In this document: piece after piece, positions 22,626-22,684 of the stretch
Layout: each line of letters begins with the position of its first letter
Position numbering within the stretch: position 1 is the first letter of the stretch
DNA from: an uncultured Lachnospiraceae bacterium
Lineage (GTDB): Bacteria > Bacillota > Clostridia > Lachnospirales > Lachnospiraceae
NCBI GenBank assembly: GCA_910588875.1
Contig: CAJURT010000050.1
Coordinates: 1-22,684 of the forward strand
Direction: 5' to 3'
DNA length: 22,684 nt
Program-made: the position numbers and the translations under genes
Notes under the pieces: model-generated
What the model saw: the letters and a program-made list of their open reading frames with translations, nothing else
The model's database searches: none
What the model was told of the DNA's origin: nothing

Positions 22626-22684
22626 CGGGCAGCCGGACAGACAAACGGTCAGCCCCACCGACCGCTTGTCTGTCCGGCTGCCCG
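22626..22684 (+). terminator. groESL terminator stem, cut by the window end
   Basis: A perfect 17-base stem (22626-22642 with 22668-22684, CGGGCAGCCGGACAGAC) with further inner pairing (CGGTC/GACCG). The expected T run would lie beyond the window. Confidence 0.7.

Overview
The window looks like chromosome of a Gram-positive anaerobe of the Clostridia, most likely family Lachnospiraceae. Four things point there: pyruvate phosphate dikinase, the cysS-mrnC-rlmB order shared with other Firmicutes, a CIRCE-controlled groESL operon, and a type IV pilus-like cluster with a DUF4860-type protein. A near-consensus SigD (flagellar) -10 element before a chemoreceptor suggests a motile, or ancestrally motile, lineage. 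Genus cannot be told from the sequence alone. The start codons and ribosome sites given below are chosen by eye.

Layout. Bases 1-278 are the 3' end of ppdK. Bases 279-3560 are a visibly AT-richer accessory stretch. It holds a PIN-domain protein with a small overlapping partner (a likely toxin-antitoxin pair in toxin-first order) and a class II Fic protein on the minus strand. It also holds several non-coding palindromic elements. The 3' end and terminator of ppdK appear a second time, partly decayed, on the far side of the PIN pair. Three long palindromes (316-482, 478-643, 3039-3349) share a small motif exactly at their centres, and a fourth structured element of another type sits at 1652-1755.

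Bases 3561-8340 hold a chemoreceptor, a secreted protein with a cell-wall-binding-type repeat, a PAP2-type phosphatase-like membrane protein and a diacylglycerol-kinase-like lipid kinase. Bases 8365-11491 are a compact housekeeping block: ispF, cysS, mrnC and rlmB. Bases 11538-16484 hold a secreted transglutaminase-like protein, then a tight pilus-like cluster: a PilC/GspF membrane protein, four small single-membrane-segment proteins (one with a canonical prepilin motif) and a PilT-type ATPase. No PilB-type ATPase or prepilin peptidase lies in the window.

Bases 16549-17724 (minus strand) encode a DUF4397-type protein with six 23-residue proline/glycine-rich repeats. Next come tRNA-Thr(GGT), glnS with an altered KMSKS loop, a small membrane-anchored acidic protein on the minus strand, and groES-groEL behind a promoter embedded in a CIRCE operator. 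The groEL terminator stem runs to the edge of the window.
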